This document shows positions 1 through 7,135 of a stretch of DNA of 18,553 nucleotides, in pieces. Under the pieces are notes generated by a model that was not told the origin of the DNA, did no database searches, and saw only the letters and a program-made list of their open reading frames with translations. The stretch spans positions 1 to 18,553 of the forward strand of contig NZ_JRND01000035.1 in NCBI RefSeq assembly GCF_000758945.1, written 5' to 3'. The position numbers and the translations under genes are program-made. The DNA comes from Lancefieldella parvula_C (GTDB taxonomy: Bacteria; Actinomycetota; Coriobacteriia; Coriobacteriales; Atopobiaceae). Within the stretch, counting starts at the first letter, position 1. Every line of letters starts with the position of its first letter.

Positions 1-44
1 GAACTACCTCCCATTTCTTATGTCCAAGAAATGGGAGGCAGTTC
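1..44. repeat. 44-nt palindromic repeat, left copy
   Basis: Two 19-nt arms surround a 6-nt loop (ATGTCC at 20-25). The left arm begins GAACTACCTCCC and the right arm ends GGGAGGCAGTTC. The only unpaired position is A6 opposite C39. The element is cut by the window edge, so any outward extension is unseen. No T-run follows it on the plus strand, so it does not look like an intrinsic terminator. It is nearly the exact reverse complement of the copy at 18503-18546. It may be a dispersed REP/MITE-like element; that is inference. Confidence 0.9.
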
Positions 45-221
45 AAAGTTGGCACACGCGATATGCAAAATCTTTTAGACATTGATTCGCACGTATTTTT
101 CGGTGTGCGGTAGAATATTATTCGCAAGCGTTTTGTCTTGCACCTGTATGTAAAGTATTGCCAAAAACTTGGTGTTTACCACGTATGGTGCACAAAGTTT
201 GACGCGTAGAAAGGAAGCCTA
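45..221 (+). other. Spacer upstream of gpmA, probable promoter region
   Basis: There is no open frame of note here. A -10-like TAGAAT lies at 111-116, but no good -35 sits 16-18 bases before it (TTGATT at 82-87 is too far). A weaker pair is TTGTCT at 133-138 and TATTGC at 156-161. The ribosome binding site of gpmA (AAGGA, 211-215) closes the region. The promoter cannot be fixed by eye. Confidence 0.4.
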
Positions 222-983
222 ATGGCTGAAGATCAGTACATGCACCTTGTTATTGTTCGCCACGGTGAGTCTGAGTGGAACAAGCTCAACCTGTTCACTG
301 GTTGGACCGACGTTGACCTTACCGAGACTGGTCACGAGGAGGCAGCAGCTGGCGGCCGCGCTCTCAAAGAGGCTGGCTATGACTTTGATGTTTGCTACAC
401 CTCTCTGCTCAAGCGTGCTATTCACACTCTGAATCATGTTCTTGATGAGCTTGACCGTAACTGGCTTCCTGTTCATAAGACTTGGCGTCTGAACGAGCGT
501 CACTATGGTGCACTTCAGGGCCTCAACAAGGCTGATGCAGCTGCCGAGCACGGCGAGGAGCAGGTAAAGATTTGGCGTCGTTCCTTTGATGTCCAGCCAC
601 CAGCTCTTGAGCCAGGCGACGAGCGCGATCCTCACGTTCAGGAAATGTTCCGTGATGTTCCAGCAGAGGATCTTCCTTACACCGAGTGCCTAAAGGACAC
701 CATTGCACGCGCATGGCCTTACTTTGAGCAGGAGATCAAGCCACAGCTTGAGGCAGGTAAGCGTGTTCTTATTGCTGCACACGGCAACAGCCTTCGCGCT
801 CTTGTTATGCAGTTTGAGCACCTCACTCCAGAAGAGATTCTTGAGGTTAACATCCCAACTGGCATTCCTTGCGCATACACCTTTGACAAGGATTGGAACA
901 TTGTAGACAAGCACTATATTGGCGATCCAGCTGTCATCGAAGCAAAGATTAACGCTGTTGCAAACCAGGGTAAAGCTAAATAA
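222..983 (+). CDS. gpmA: 2,3-bisphosphoglycerate-dependent phosphoglycerate mutase
   Basis: This is a cytosolic glycolytic enzyme that interconverts 3-phosphoglycerate and 2-phosphoglycerate through a phosphohistidine intermediate. The 253 residues match the usual dPGM length (about 230-255). The RHGE motif at 13-16 supplies the nucleophile His14. Arg65 lies in SLLKRAIHT, the NERHYG block at 91-96 carries the acid/base Glu92, and AAHGNS at 185-190 carries the second catalytic His187. The long insert between Tyr95 and His187 is typical of dPGM and separates it from short cofactor-independent relatives in the same superfamily. The start at 222 is preceded by AAGGA with a 6-base spacer; the next in-frame Met (residue 7) has no comparable site. 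The gene appears monocistronic, as a strong hairpin follows it. Assignment is confident. Confidence 0.97.
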   Translation: MAEDQYMHLVIVRHGESEWNKLNLFTGWTDVDLTETGHEEAAAGGRALKEAGYDFDVCYTSLLKRAIHTLNHVLDELDRNWLPVHKTWRLNERHYGALQGLNKADAAAEHGEEQVKIWRRSFDVQPPALEPGDERDPHVQEMFRDVPAEDLPYTECLKDTIARAWPYFEQEIKPQLEAGKRVLIAAHGNSLRALVMQFEHLTPEEILEVNIPTGIPCAYTFDKDWNIVDKHYIGDPAVIEAKINAVANQGKAK

Positions 984-1013
984 ATAGCTTGCTAGCACGC
1001 AATATTGATAAGC

Positions 1014-1050
1014 AGAACGGGGTGGTTTAAGCCACCCCGTTCTTCTAACT
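1014..1050 (+). terminator. Intrinsic terminator of gpmA
   Basis: A perfect 12-bp stem, AGAACGGGGTGG (1014-1025) with CCACCCCGTTCT (1032-1043), and a 6-base loop are followed by a short, imperfect T-rich tail. It lies 30 bases after the gpmA stop. On the minus strand no T-run follows, so it works best for gpmA. Confidence 0.85.
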
Positions 1051-1070
1051 TAAGTTGAGCAAATCGCTGC

Positions 1071-1226
1071 TTATATTTTTCTATTCAAATCATCAATAGA
1101 ATCCTGTAAACCATCAAGTTTCTTAAGATAGCGAGAAAGCCAAATAAAAGCCCTTCGTCCACAGTAAAACATGACGGATAAGATTAGAAAAAGAACAATA
1201 AGAATTATTATCTCTGGTGCTCCCAT
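1071..1226 (-). CDS. Small single-pass membrane protein (51 aa), unrecognised
   Basis: A 51-codon frame runs from ATG at 1226 to TAA at 1071-1073. It has an AGGAG ribosome binding site (1236-1240 on the plus map) with a 9-base spacer. The N-terminus MGAPEIIILIVLFLILSVMF is a clear membrane helix (about residues 5-22). It is followed by a positive stretch (GRRAF) and an amphipathic, heptad-like tail with charged pairs (KKLDGLQDSIDDLNRK), suggesting N-out insertion with a cytoplasmic coiled tail. The layout resembles PspB-like mini-proteins in form only; I do not claim homology. It lies about 100 bases downstream of a 23-codon frame on the same strand and may share its transcript. Composition like a real membrane protein and a good ribosome site argue that it is genuine, but its length leaves doubt. 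Confidence 0.55.
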   Translation of the reverse strand: MGAPEIIILIVLFLILSVMFYCGRRAFIWLSRYLKKLDGLQDSIDDLNRKI

Positions 1227-1327
1227 AAACTCATACTCCTAAATAATCAAAAGCCCACTATTGAGGTAATTCATTCATATTCAGAAATATCACTCCACAG
1301 GGCATTTGATTTAAAACAAAGAAATTA

Positions 1328-1399
1328 TTAGAACCTAGAAATTTCATTTTTAGATGGTAGATATGTTCTACTGGCAATAAAAGAACTAGACATCTTCAT
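1328..1399 (-). CDS. Possible 23-codon leader peptide or mini-protein
   Basis: The frame begins at ATG 1399 (alternatively the in-frame ATG at 1393) and ends at TAA 1328-1330. It starts MKMSSSFIASRTYLPSK. It is notable for its very strong ribosome binding site, AAAGAGGTG, just before ATGAAGATG, and for a close promoter-like box. The peptide has no membrane helix and no recognised motif. It could be a translated leader for the 51-codon frame downstream, a small stand-alone peptide, or chance. Confidence 0.35.
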   Translation of the reverse strand: MKMSSSFIASRTYLPSKNEISRF

Positions 1400-1414
1400 C
1401 ACCTCTTTAAGTTA

Positions 1415-1443
1415 TTTATACCACTTATTTACTCCAATAAAAA
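1415..1443 (-). promoter_or_regulatory. Candidate extended -10 promoter for the minus-strand mini-frames
   Basis: On the minus strand TGGTATAAAT occurs, with TATAAA at 1415-1420 and the TG extension at 1422-1423. Seventeen bases before it lies TTTTTA (1438-1443), a poor -35. Transcription would start near 1408, placing the strong ribosome site of the 23-codon frame almost at the RNA 5' end. The region is AT-rich, so chance matches are easy. Confidence 0.35.
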
Positions 1444-1573
1444 GAAAAAAATAACTTATGAAATGAGATTCTCTATAAACAAAAGCATATTAAAAACTCA
1501 ACGAATACGCCCACAGTATTAAAACCTGCTTTGAATAGTGTTACGATGTACCGCCGAGAAAAGAAGGGATTAA
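1444..1573. other. AT-rich spacer upstream of the efflux gene
   Basis: No gene is seen. The stretch should hold the promoter of the MFS gene; TTGAAT and TTACGAT-like boxes occur near 1530-1550 but spacing is not convincing. It ends in the ribosome site AGAAGGGA (1562-1569). No regulator gene adjoins the pump apart from the mini-frames described on the other strand. Confidence 0.4.
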
Positions 1574-2998
1574 ATGTTTAAAAGAGAGCTCAACGCAAAA
1601 CTTGTTCTTTCTGTAATTGCAACAGGAATTATGTCCTTCTCGGGAGTTGTCGTAGAAACCGCCATGAACGTGACGTTTCCAACGTTAATGGAGGAATTCT
1701 CTATTGGCACCTCAACGGTACAATGGATGACCACCTCGTACCTTTTGATTCTTGCCATTATCATGCCTATGTCGTCGTATTTAAACAGACGATTCAAAAC
1801 TAAAAGTATCTTTACCGTGGCCATGATCTTCTATATCAGTGGCATTCTCTGCGGATTTGCTGCTCCAACGTTTATGTTATTGCTGCTTGGCCGTATTTTA
1901 GAAGGCATTGGCACCGGTCTAGCGCTACCACTGATGTTCAACATCATCACCGAACAGGCTCCACTTAAAAACATGGGTGTCATGATGGGCATCGGCATGC
2001 TAGTTACCGCCGTTGCACCTGCAGTAGGACCTTCAGCTGGTGGCTGGATTGCAGAGCATCTTGGCTGGCGAATGATCTTTGCCGGACTTCTCCCCTTCTT
2101 GATTGTGGCGTTTATTCTGGGAATTAGTTCAATCCAACAGAGCCATGAGACTGAAGTGATTTCTTTTGATGTCTTTGGCTGGCTGCTGCTTACCGTAAGT
2201 TTTATTGCGCTCATCTTTGTTATTGACGAGTCCAGCGCGTTTGGCCTGCTTAGCATTCCTGTTTTGCTCGCAATTATGATTTTTGTGGGCTCACTTATGT
2301 TCTTTGTGCGTCACGAAAACTCCTTTAAACACCAGGAGCAATCTAATAAATCTACAAAAATTCCTATCATTAACCTTGAGGTATTTAGCGAGAAGGGCTT
2401 TGTGCTCTCGCTCTTTGCTATTGTTGCTCTGCAATTTATTATTCTTGGTCAGTCGTATCTTCTGCCTAACTTCTCCCAGCTAGTACTAGGTGCAGGCGCT
2501 ACCGCAGCAGGAGCTCAGATGTTGCCAGGCTGTGCTATTGGCGCAGTTATGGCACCAATTTCTGGTCAGATTTTAGACAAGCTGGGCGCTAAAAAGCCTA
2601 TTGTTACAGGCATTCTTTGCTGCCTTACCAGCATGCTCCTTTTGCTGCTCTTTGTTCACCAGCTTACCGTAGAAATGATTACGTATATTTTTACTATCTT
2701 TGCCATTGGCCAGGCGCTTCAGATGGGAAACAATTTTACGGTAGCTCTAGGACATCTACCAGAAGACCGCAAGGCAGATGGAAATGCTGTTATCAACACA
2801 CTGCAGCAGCTCTTTGGCGCTATGGGCACCAGCGTTATTTCTGGCGTTGTAGCGGCTTCTCAGCTTGGAGCTACAGACTTAGCTACAAGCACCCTTGCAG
2901 GAGCTCAGAATGCACTCTTTGTACTTGTGTGCGTAGCTTGTATCCCTCTTGTTACCATGGGAATCGTGCTCTTTGTACTGCCTAAGATAACAAAATAA
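1574..2998 (+). CDS. MFS multidrug efflux transporter, DHA2 (EmrB/QacA) family
   Basis: This is an inner-membrane, proton-driven exporter of 474 residues, the size expected for the 14-helix DHA2 group. Family signatures are visible in order: the helix-1 motif as ETAMNVTFPTL (28-38), where the usual Asp is replaced by Glu28; STVQWMTTSYLL (47-58) of helix 2; a motif-A relic SYLNRRFKTK (68-77) lacking the common Asp; motif B as LLGRILEGIGTG (104-115); and the antiporter motif C as VGPSAGGW (151-158). The start at 1574 has AGAAGGGA five bases upstream. It is transcribed alone and ends at a bidirectional hairpin. The substrate cannot be read from the sequence; drugs, dyes or bile-like compounds are family possibilities only. 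Confidence 0.9.
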   Translation: MFKRELNAKLVLSVIATGIMSFSGVVVETAMNVTFPTLMEEFSIGTSTVQWMTTSYLLILAIIMPMSSYLNRRFKTKSIFTVAMIFYISGILCGFAAPTFMLLLLGRILEGIGTGLALPLMFNIITEQAPLKNMGVMMGIGMLVTAVAPAVGPSAGGWIAEHLGWRMIFAGLLPFLIVAFILGISSIQQSHETEVISFDVFGWLLLTVSFIALIFVIDESSAFGLLSIPVLLAIMIFVGSLMFFVRHENSFKHQEQSNKSTKIPIINLEVFSEKGFVLSLFAIVALQFIILGQSYLLPNFSQLVLGAGATAAGAQMLPGCAIGAVMAPISGQILDKLGAKKPIVTGILCCLTSMLLLLLFVHQLTVEMITYIFTIFAIGQALQMGNNFTVALGHLPEDRKADGNAVINTLQQLFGAMGTSVISGVVAASQLGATDLATSTLAGAQNALFVLVCVACIPLVTMGIVLFVLPKITK

Positions 2999-3032
2999 AA
3001 CGCAACTGCGGTATTTAAAAGAAAGCAAATTA

Positions 3033-3069
3033 AAAAGCTAGGTATCCAAAAGAAGGATATCTAGCTTTT
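3033..3069. terminator. Bidirectional terminator between the MFS gene and crcB
   Basis: A 15-bp stem, AAAAGCTAGGTATCC (3033-3047) with GGATATCTAGCTTTT (3055-3069), contains one G-T wobble and a 7-base loop. T-rich tails lie on both strands because the stem ends in A4/T4. It separates two convergent transcripts: MFS (+) and the aspS-ABC-crcB train (-). Confidence 0.85.
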
Positions 3070-3093
3070 AATTTAGACGATTGAATAATCAAG

Positions 3094-3465
3094 CTACGAC
3101 ACAATAGCCGATAATTTCAATCCAATAAACACAGCAACCAGGCACGTTATAACATTGATCGCAATATTCACACCTGCGGCAGTCCAATTACCTGCTTGAA
3201 TAAAGGTCAACGTTTCATTTGAGAAGGTTGAGAAGGTCGAAAGTCCTCCGCAAAGACCCACGGCTAAGAATAGTTTTACCTGTGGTTGAAGTGGACTTGC
3301 AAGGTCAAGTCCCGTCACAAAACCAATAATCAAACCTGCAACAACATTTGCAGCAAACGTACCAACTGGCAGGTTAGGAATCCACTGTTTAAAGAGGACG
3401 CCCAACTGCCAACGACCTAAACTACCCAGCGCTCCACCAAGAGCCACAGCTAACGCTTCAAACAT
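3094..3465 (-). CDS. crcB: Fluoride channel CrcB/Fluc
   Basis: This is a small four-helix membrane protein (123 aa, typical length) that works as a dual-topology dimer and lets fluoride out of the cytoplasm. Family marks are GGALGSLGRW (10-19) with Arg18, GTFAANVVAG (35-44) with the conserved Asn40, and the signature GLCGGLSTFSTFS (70-82), which carries the fluoride-lining phenylalanines 78 and 81 and the central sodium-site residues. The start has AGGGG ten bases upstream and lies nine bases after the ABC gene stop, so it is very probably the last gene of that operon. No fluoride riboswitch is visible ahead of it. Some Gram-positive bacteria use two crcB genes as a heterodimer; only one is present here. 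Confidence 0.95.
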   Translation of the reverse strand: MFEALAVALGGALGSLGRWQLGVLFKQWIPNLPVGTFAANVVAGLIIGFVTGLDLASPLQPQVKLFLAVGLCGGLSTFSTFSNETLTFIQAGNWTAAGVNIAINVITCLVAVFIGLKLSAIVS

Positions 3466-3474
3466 AAAATGCCC

Positions 3475-5295
3475 CTACTCCAGCTCACGCGAGCCCGTAT
3501 ACAGCTGATAATACTCTCCATGCTTTGCAATAAGCTCATCGTGAGTACCGCGCTCAATAATGCGGCCATGCTCCAGAACCATGATGGCATCAGAGTTACG
3601 AACTGTAGACAACCTGTGAGCAATCACAAAGACAGTACGGCCCGCCATTAGGGCATCCATGCCCTTCTCGATAAGTGCCTCAGTACGCGTATCAATACTG
3701 GAAGTTGCCTCGTCCAAGATAAGCACGGGAGGATCGGCAATAGCAGCACGCGCAATTGCCAGAAGCTGCCTCTGACCTTGGGAAAGGTTAGCGCCATCTG
3801 AGGTAAGTACGGTGTTGTAACCACGAGGCATACGGCGGATAAACTTATCTGCGTTTGCGATTTTTGCTGCAGCAATAACCTCGTCATCAGTGGCGTCTAA
3901 CTTACCAAAGCGAATATTGTCCGCGATGGTACCCGTGAACAGATGTGTGTCCTGCAAAACAATGCCCAATGAGGACCTCAGCGCAGATTTCTTGATGTCG
4001 TTGATAGGAATGCCGTCGTAGGTGATGGTTCCACTGCGAACATCGTAGAAGCGGTTAATAAGGTTGGTAATAGTCGTTTTACCAGCACCAGTTGAGCCGA
4101 CAAACGCAATCTTTTGGCCAGGCTTTGCAAACAGCGTGAGATTTGCAAGAACCGTCTGATCATCGTCGTATCCAAAGGTTACGTCATCAAAACGGACGTC
4201 TCCGGCAAGAGGAGTTTTCTCGCCAGACGGTGTGACCCAAGCCCAGGACTCTTCTCCTGACTCATAACCACTAACGCGGACCAGGTCGACCTTGCCCTCA
4301 TCAACCTCAGGAGTCATTTCCATAACCGCAAAGATGCGCTCGGCACCGGCAAGAGCGGTAAGCAGGAAGTTGGAGAGCTGTGTGAACTGGTTGAACGGCA
4401 TGGCTGCCTGGCGAACAAAGACCAGGTAGGATGCAAGACTTGCAACATCCGCGTGTCCGTTAACCGCAAGCAGTGCGCCAACCACGGTAACCACAGCGTA
4501 ATTGATATACGTCAACGAGACCGTGATAGGGACCATAGTTGCTGCATACGCCTGTGCGTTTGTTCCAGAGTGTCTGAGCTCTTCATTAACCTTTTGGAAG
4601 TCAGCAAAGTTGGCATTCTCGTAATTAAAAACTTTAACCACCTTGAGGCCAGAGATGGTTTCTTCAGCAAAGCCGTTAAGAACGCCAAGACTCTTCTGCT
4701 GCACCGAATAATGCTTAGCCGAGCGCTTACTTGCGTAACGCGCATATATCACAATTAATACGTCAAAGAGGATAGTGATAAGCGTCAGCTGCCAGTTAAG
4801 AACAATCAGCAGCACAAGTGTGCCAACCATCTGGATAAACGCCAAGACAAGATTGGCAAAACTGTTATTAAGCGCTTCTGAGATGGTATCCACGTCGTTG
4901 GTAAAGAAACTCATGATATCGCCGCGGGTACGGCGGTCAAAGAACCTCAGCGGCAGCGATTCAATGTGCTCAAAAAGGTCTCGTCTGATGTCAAAAACAA
5001 TCCTCTGAGCAGCACGAACCATAATTTGCGTGTAACCAGCACTGGTAAGCGCGCCAATTGCATACACAACTGCTGTAAATACAATGAGGTTGGTAAATGC
5101 GTTTACGTCTCCCCTGCCCACTGCAGCAACAACAGGCTTAATCATGTAGGTGCCCAGAAGCGCTGCTAAACCACTTATAGAAACAAGAAGTGCCACCAAC
5201 ATAAGACGCTTCTTAGCATGACCTAAGTACGAGACAAACACTCTAATGGTATGTCCGATGTTTTGAGGACGTGCTCCTCCTGTGCGATTAGCCAT
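3475..5295 (-). CDS. ABC exporter half-transporter with catalytic ATP site (heterodimer subunit B)
   Basis: This 606-residue protein joins a six-helix exporter domain (about 25-325) to an ATPase. The ATPase has Walker A GSTGAGKTT (400-408), Q-loop Gln448, signature LSQGQ (504-508), Walker B LILDE (525-529) with catalytic Glu529, and switch His560. The altered LSQGQ, together with intact Walker residues, is the pattern of the consensus-site partner in heterodimeric exporters such as TM287/288. About 25 extra residues (343-367, rich in Gly, Ser, Glu, Trp) sit between the membrane domain and the nucleotide domain. The frame is open 20 codons further upstream, but the start at 5295 is preferred: AAGGAGGTG lies just before it and its ATGGCTAA overlaps the stop of the upstream partner by 8 bases, implying coupled translation. 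The substrate is unknown (drug, lipid or peptide). Confidence 0.93.
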   Translation of the reverse strand: MANRTGGARPQNIGHTIRVFVSYLGHAKKRLMLVALLVSISGLAALLGTYMIKPVVAAVGRGDVNAFTNLIVFTAVVYAIGALTSAGYTQIMVRAAQRIVFDIRRDLFEHIESLPLRFFDRRTRGDIMSFFTNDVDTISEALNNSFANLVLAFIQMVGTLVLLIVLNWQLTLITILFDVLIVIYARYASKRSAKHYSVQQKSLGVLNGFAEETISGLKVVKVFNYENANFADFQKVNEELRHSGTNAQAYAATMVPITVSLTYINYAVVTVVGALLAVNGHADVASLASYLVFVRQAAMPFNQFTQLSNFLLTALAGAERIFAVMEMTPEVDEGKVDLVRVSGYESGEESWAWVTPSGEKTPLAGDVRFDDVTFGYDDDQTVLANLTLFAKPGQKIAFVGSTGAGKTTITNLINRFYDVRSGTITYDGIPINDIKKSALRSSLGIVLQDTHLFTGTIADNIRFGKLDATDDEVIAAAKIANADKFIRRMPRGYNTVLTSDGANLSQGQRQLLAIARAAIADPPVLILDEATSSIDTRTEALIEKGMDALMAGRTVFVIAHRLSTVRNSDAIMVLEHGRIIERGTHDELIAKHGEYYQLYTGSRELE

Positions 5296-7090
5296 GTGAC
5301 ACCTCCTTACCAGCAGCATCAATGTCCGATTGACTACCGCCAATCTGCGACTCATAGAGTTCTCTATAGATAGGGCTCTTGGCGAGAAGTTCTGTGTGAG
5401 TGCCAGTCATATGAACCCTACCGTTATCAAGAACGACAATCTGATCTGAGTCCATAACTGAGTTCACACGCTGGGCAATGATGATTTTTGTCATGTCAGC
5501 AAGTTCGGCAAGCCCTGCACGAATCTTTGCGTCAGTTGCGGTATCAACTGCACTGGTAGAGTCATCAAAAATGATGATTTTTGGCTTCTTCAAAAGCGCA
5601 CGCGCAATACAAAGGCGCTGCTTCTGGCCACCAGAAACATTGACGCCACCCTGACCAAGGTCTCCGTCCAAGCCGCCAATCCTGTCAAGAAACTCATCAA
5701 CGCATGCAATAGAACATGCGTGAAGCAGTTCCTCGTCAGTAGCGTTGGGATCTCCCCAGAGCAGGTTGTCGCGGACGGTACCGCTGAACAGCACATTTTT
5801 CTGAAGGACAACAGATACTGCGTCACGAAGTGAAACAAGATTGTAGGAGCGGACGTCATTCTCGCCAACAAATACGGTGCCTTCAGTAGCATCGTACAAG
5901 CGTGCAATCAGCTGGATAAGAGTGGTTTTTCCGGAGCCGGTGCCGCCGAGAATACCAACGGTAGAGCCTGGCGCAAACGAGAGATTAATGTCTTCAAGGA
6001 CATCCTCTTCAGCGCTCTGGCTGTACTTGAAAGATACGTTTTCAAAACGGACCGCGCCATTCTTAACGTCAGTCAAACCGTGCTCTGGAGACTCAATAGC
6101 GGGCTCCTCGGAAAGAATTTCTCCGATTCGACGCACACTGGTAATAGCTCGAGCAGTAAGCAAGAACACGCCAGAAATCATCATAAGAGAGTTCATGATA
6201 AGCAGCACGTAGCTCATGAAGCCCGTAAGCTCACCAACACCCAGTCTGCCAGCCATAATCATCTGGCCACCAAACCAAAGAATAGCCACATTAGTGACGT
6301 ACATTGAAGCCTGGAAAATAGGCAGGTTTAAGACGGATGTTCCAAAGGTCTTTGTAGCAGTCTGTGCATACTGGGTATTAACTTTTTCAAAGCGCTCAGA
6401 GACATATCCTTCTCGGACATATGCCTTAATTGCACGCACTGCGGCAAAGTCTTCCTGCAGTGCCTCGTTAAGCTTATCCATTGCGCCTTGCATAACACGG
6501 TACAAAGGGGCAACGCGCTTCACAATAAAGAAGAGTGCAATGGCCAAGAAAGGCAGTACAGCAAAATACACTACCGCCAGCTCTGGGCTCATAATAAACG
6601 CCATAACCAAGCCCATGACCAGCATAATTGGTCCACGCATAAACGGGCGCGTACCCATTGCAAAGGCGTTCTGAATGATAGTAACGTCTGACGTCAGTCG
6701 TGTGACCAGAGAGGATGAATCGTATTTATCAAGATTTGCAAAAGCAAACTCTTCCATACGGCGATACTCATCTTGTCTGAGTTGAGCGCCCAGTCCCATA
6801 GCTGCTTTTGCTGAGTAGCGTGCATAGCCAATACCAGCAAACATGGCGAGAAGAGCAAAGACAACCATAACGGTGCCGTTTATAAAAACAGTCTGAAGGT
6901 TGCCCTGCAAAATACCCTGGTCAACAATTTGGGCCATGAGTACAGGAATCACTAATTCGAGTAGGGACTCTGCAAACACGCAGAGTCCCGACATAACAAA
7001 GTCCTTTTTATACGCGCCAAAATGGTCCAAGATTACCTTTAACTCAGCGCGAGCAGATGGAGCTATTTCTTCTACAGAAGTATCATTCAT
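5288..7090 (-). CDS. ABC exporter half-transporter with degenerate ATP site (heterodimer subunit A)
   Basis: A 600-residue inner-membrane exporter subunit with six helices (about 30-315) and an ATPase. It has Walker A GGTGSGKTT (382-390), Gln430, a canonical signature VSGGQ (485-489), but Walker B IIIFDD (505-510), so Asp510 replaces the catalytic Glu, and Gln540 replaces the switch His. These two losses define the non-hydrolysing site of asymmetric heterodimers (TM287, BmrC and LmrC type). Its good signature completes the active site of the partner encoded immediately downstream with an 8-base overlap. The start at 7090 has only a weak GTGGTG-like ribosome site, and aspS ends 45 bases upstream, so read-through from aspS is likely. 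Function as multidrug or lipid exporter is inference. Confidence 0.93.
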   Translation of the reverse strand: MNDTSVEEIAPSARAELKVILDHFGAYKKDFVMSGLCVFAESLLELVIPVLMAQIVDQGILQGNLQTVFINGTVMVVFALLAMFAGIGYARYSAKAAMGLGAQLRQDEYRRMEEFAFANLDKYDSSSLVTRLTSDVTIIQNAFAMGTRPFMRGPIMLVMGLVMAFIMSPELAVVYFAVLPFLAIALFFIVKRVAPLYRVMQGAMDKLNEALQEDFAAVRAIKAYVREGYVSERFEKVNTQYAQTATKTFGTSVLNLPIFQASMYVTNVAILWFGGQMIMAGRLGVGELTGFMSYVLLIMNSLMMISGVFLLTARAITSVRRIGEILSEEPAIESPEHGLTDVKNGAVRFENVSFKYSQSAEEDVLEDINLSFAPGSTVGILGGTGSGKTTLIQLIARLYDATEGTVFVGENDVRSYNLVSLRDAVSVVLQKNVLFSGTVRDNLLWGDPNATDEELLHACSIACVDEFLDRIGGLDGDLGQGGVNVSGGQKQRLCIARALLKKPKIIIFDDSTSAVDTATDAKIRAGLAELADMTKIIIAQRVNSVMDSDQIVVLDNGRVHMTGTHTELLAKSPIYRELYESQIGGSQSDIDAAGKEVSHG

Positions 7091-7135
7091 CGTTAAAACA
7101 CCACGTACCTTACTGTCTTGCGTTGCTTAGTTTGC

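Noticed and set aside
111..116. TAGAAT as the firm gpmA -10 box
   Set aside because: No acceptable -35 lies at the right distance and it would leave a leader of about 100 bases; kept only as a possibility in the spacer entry.
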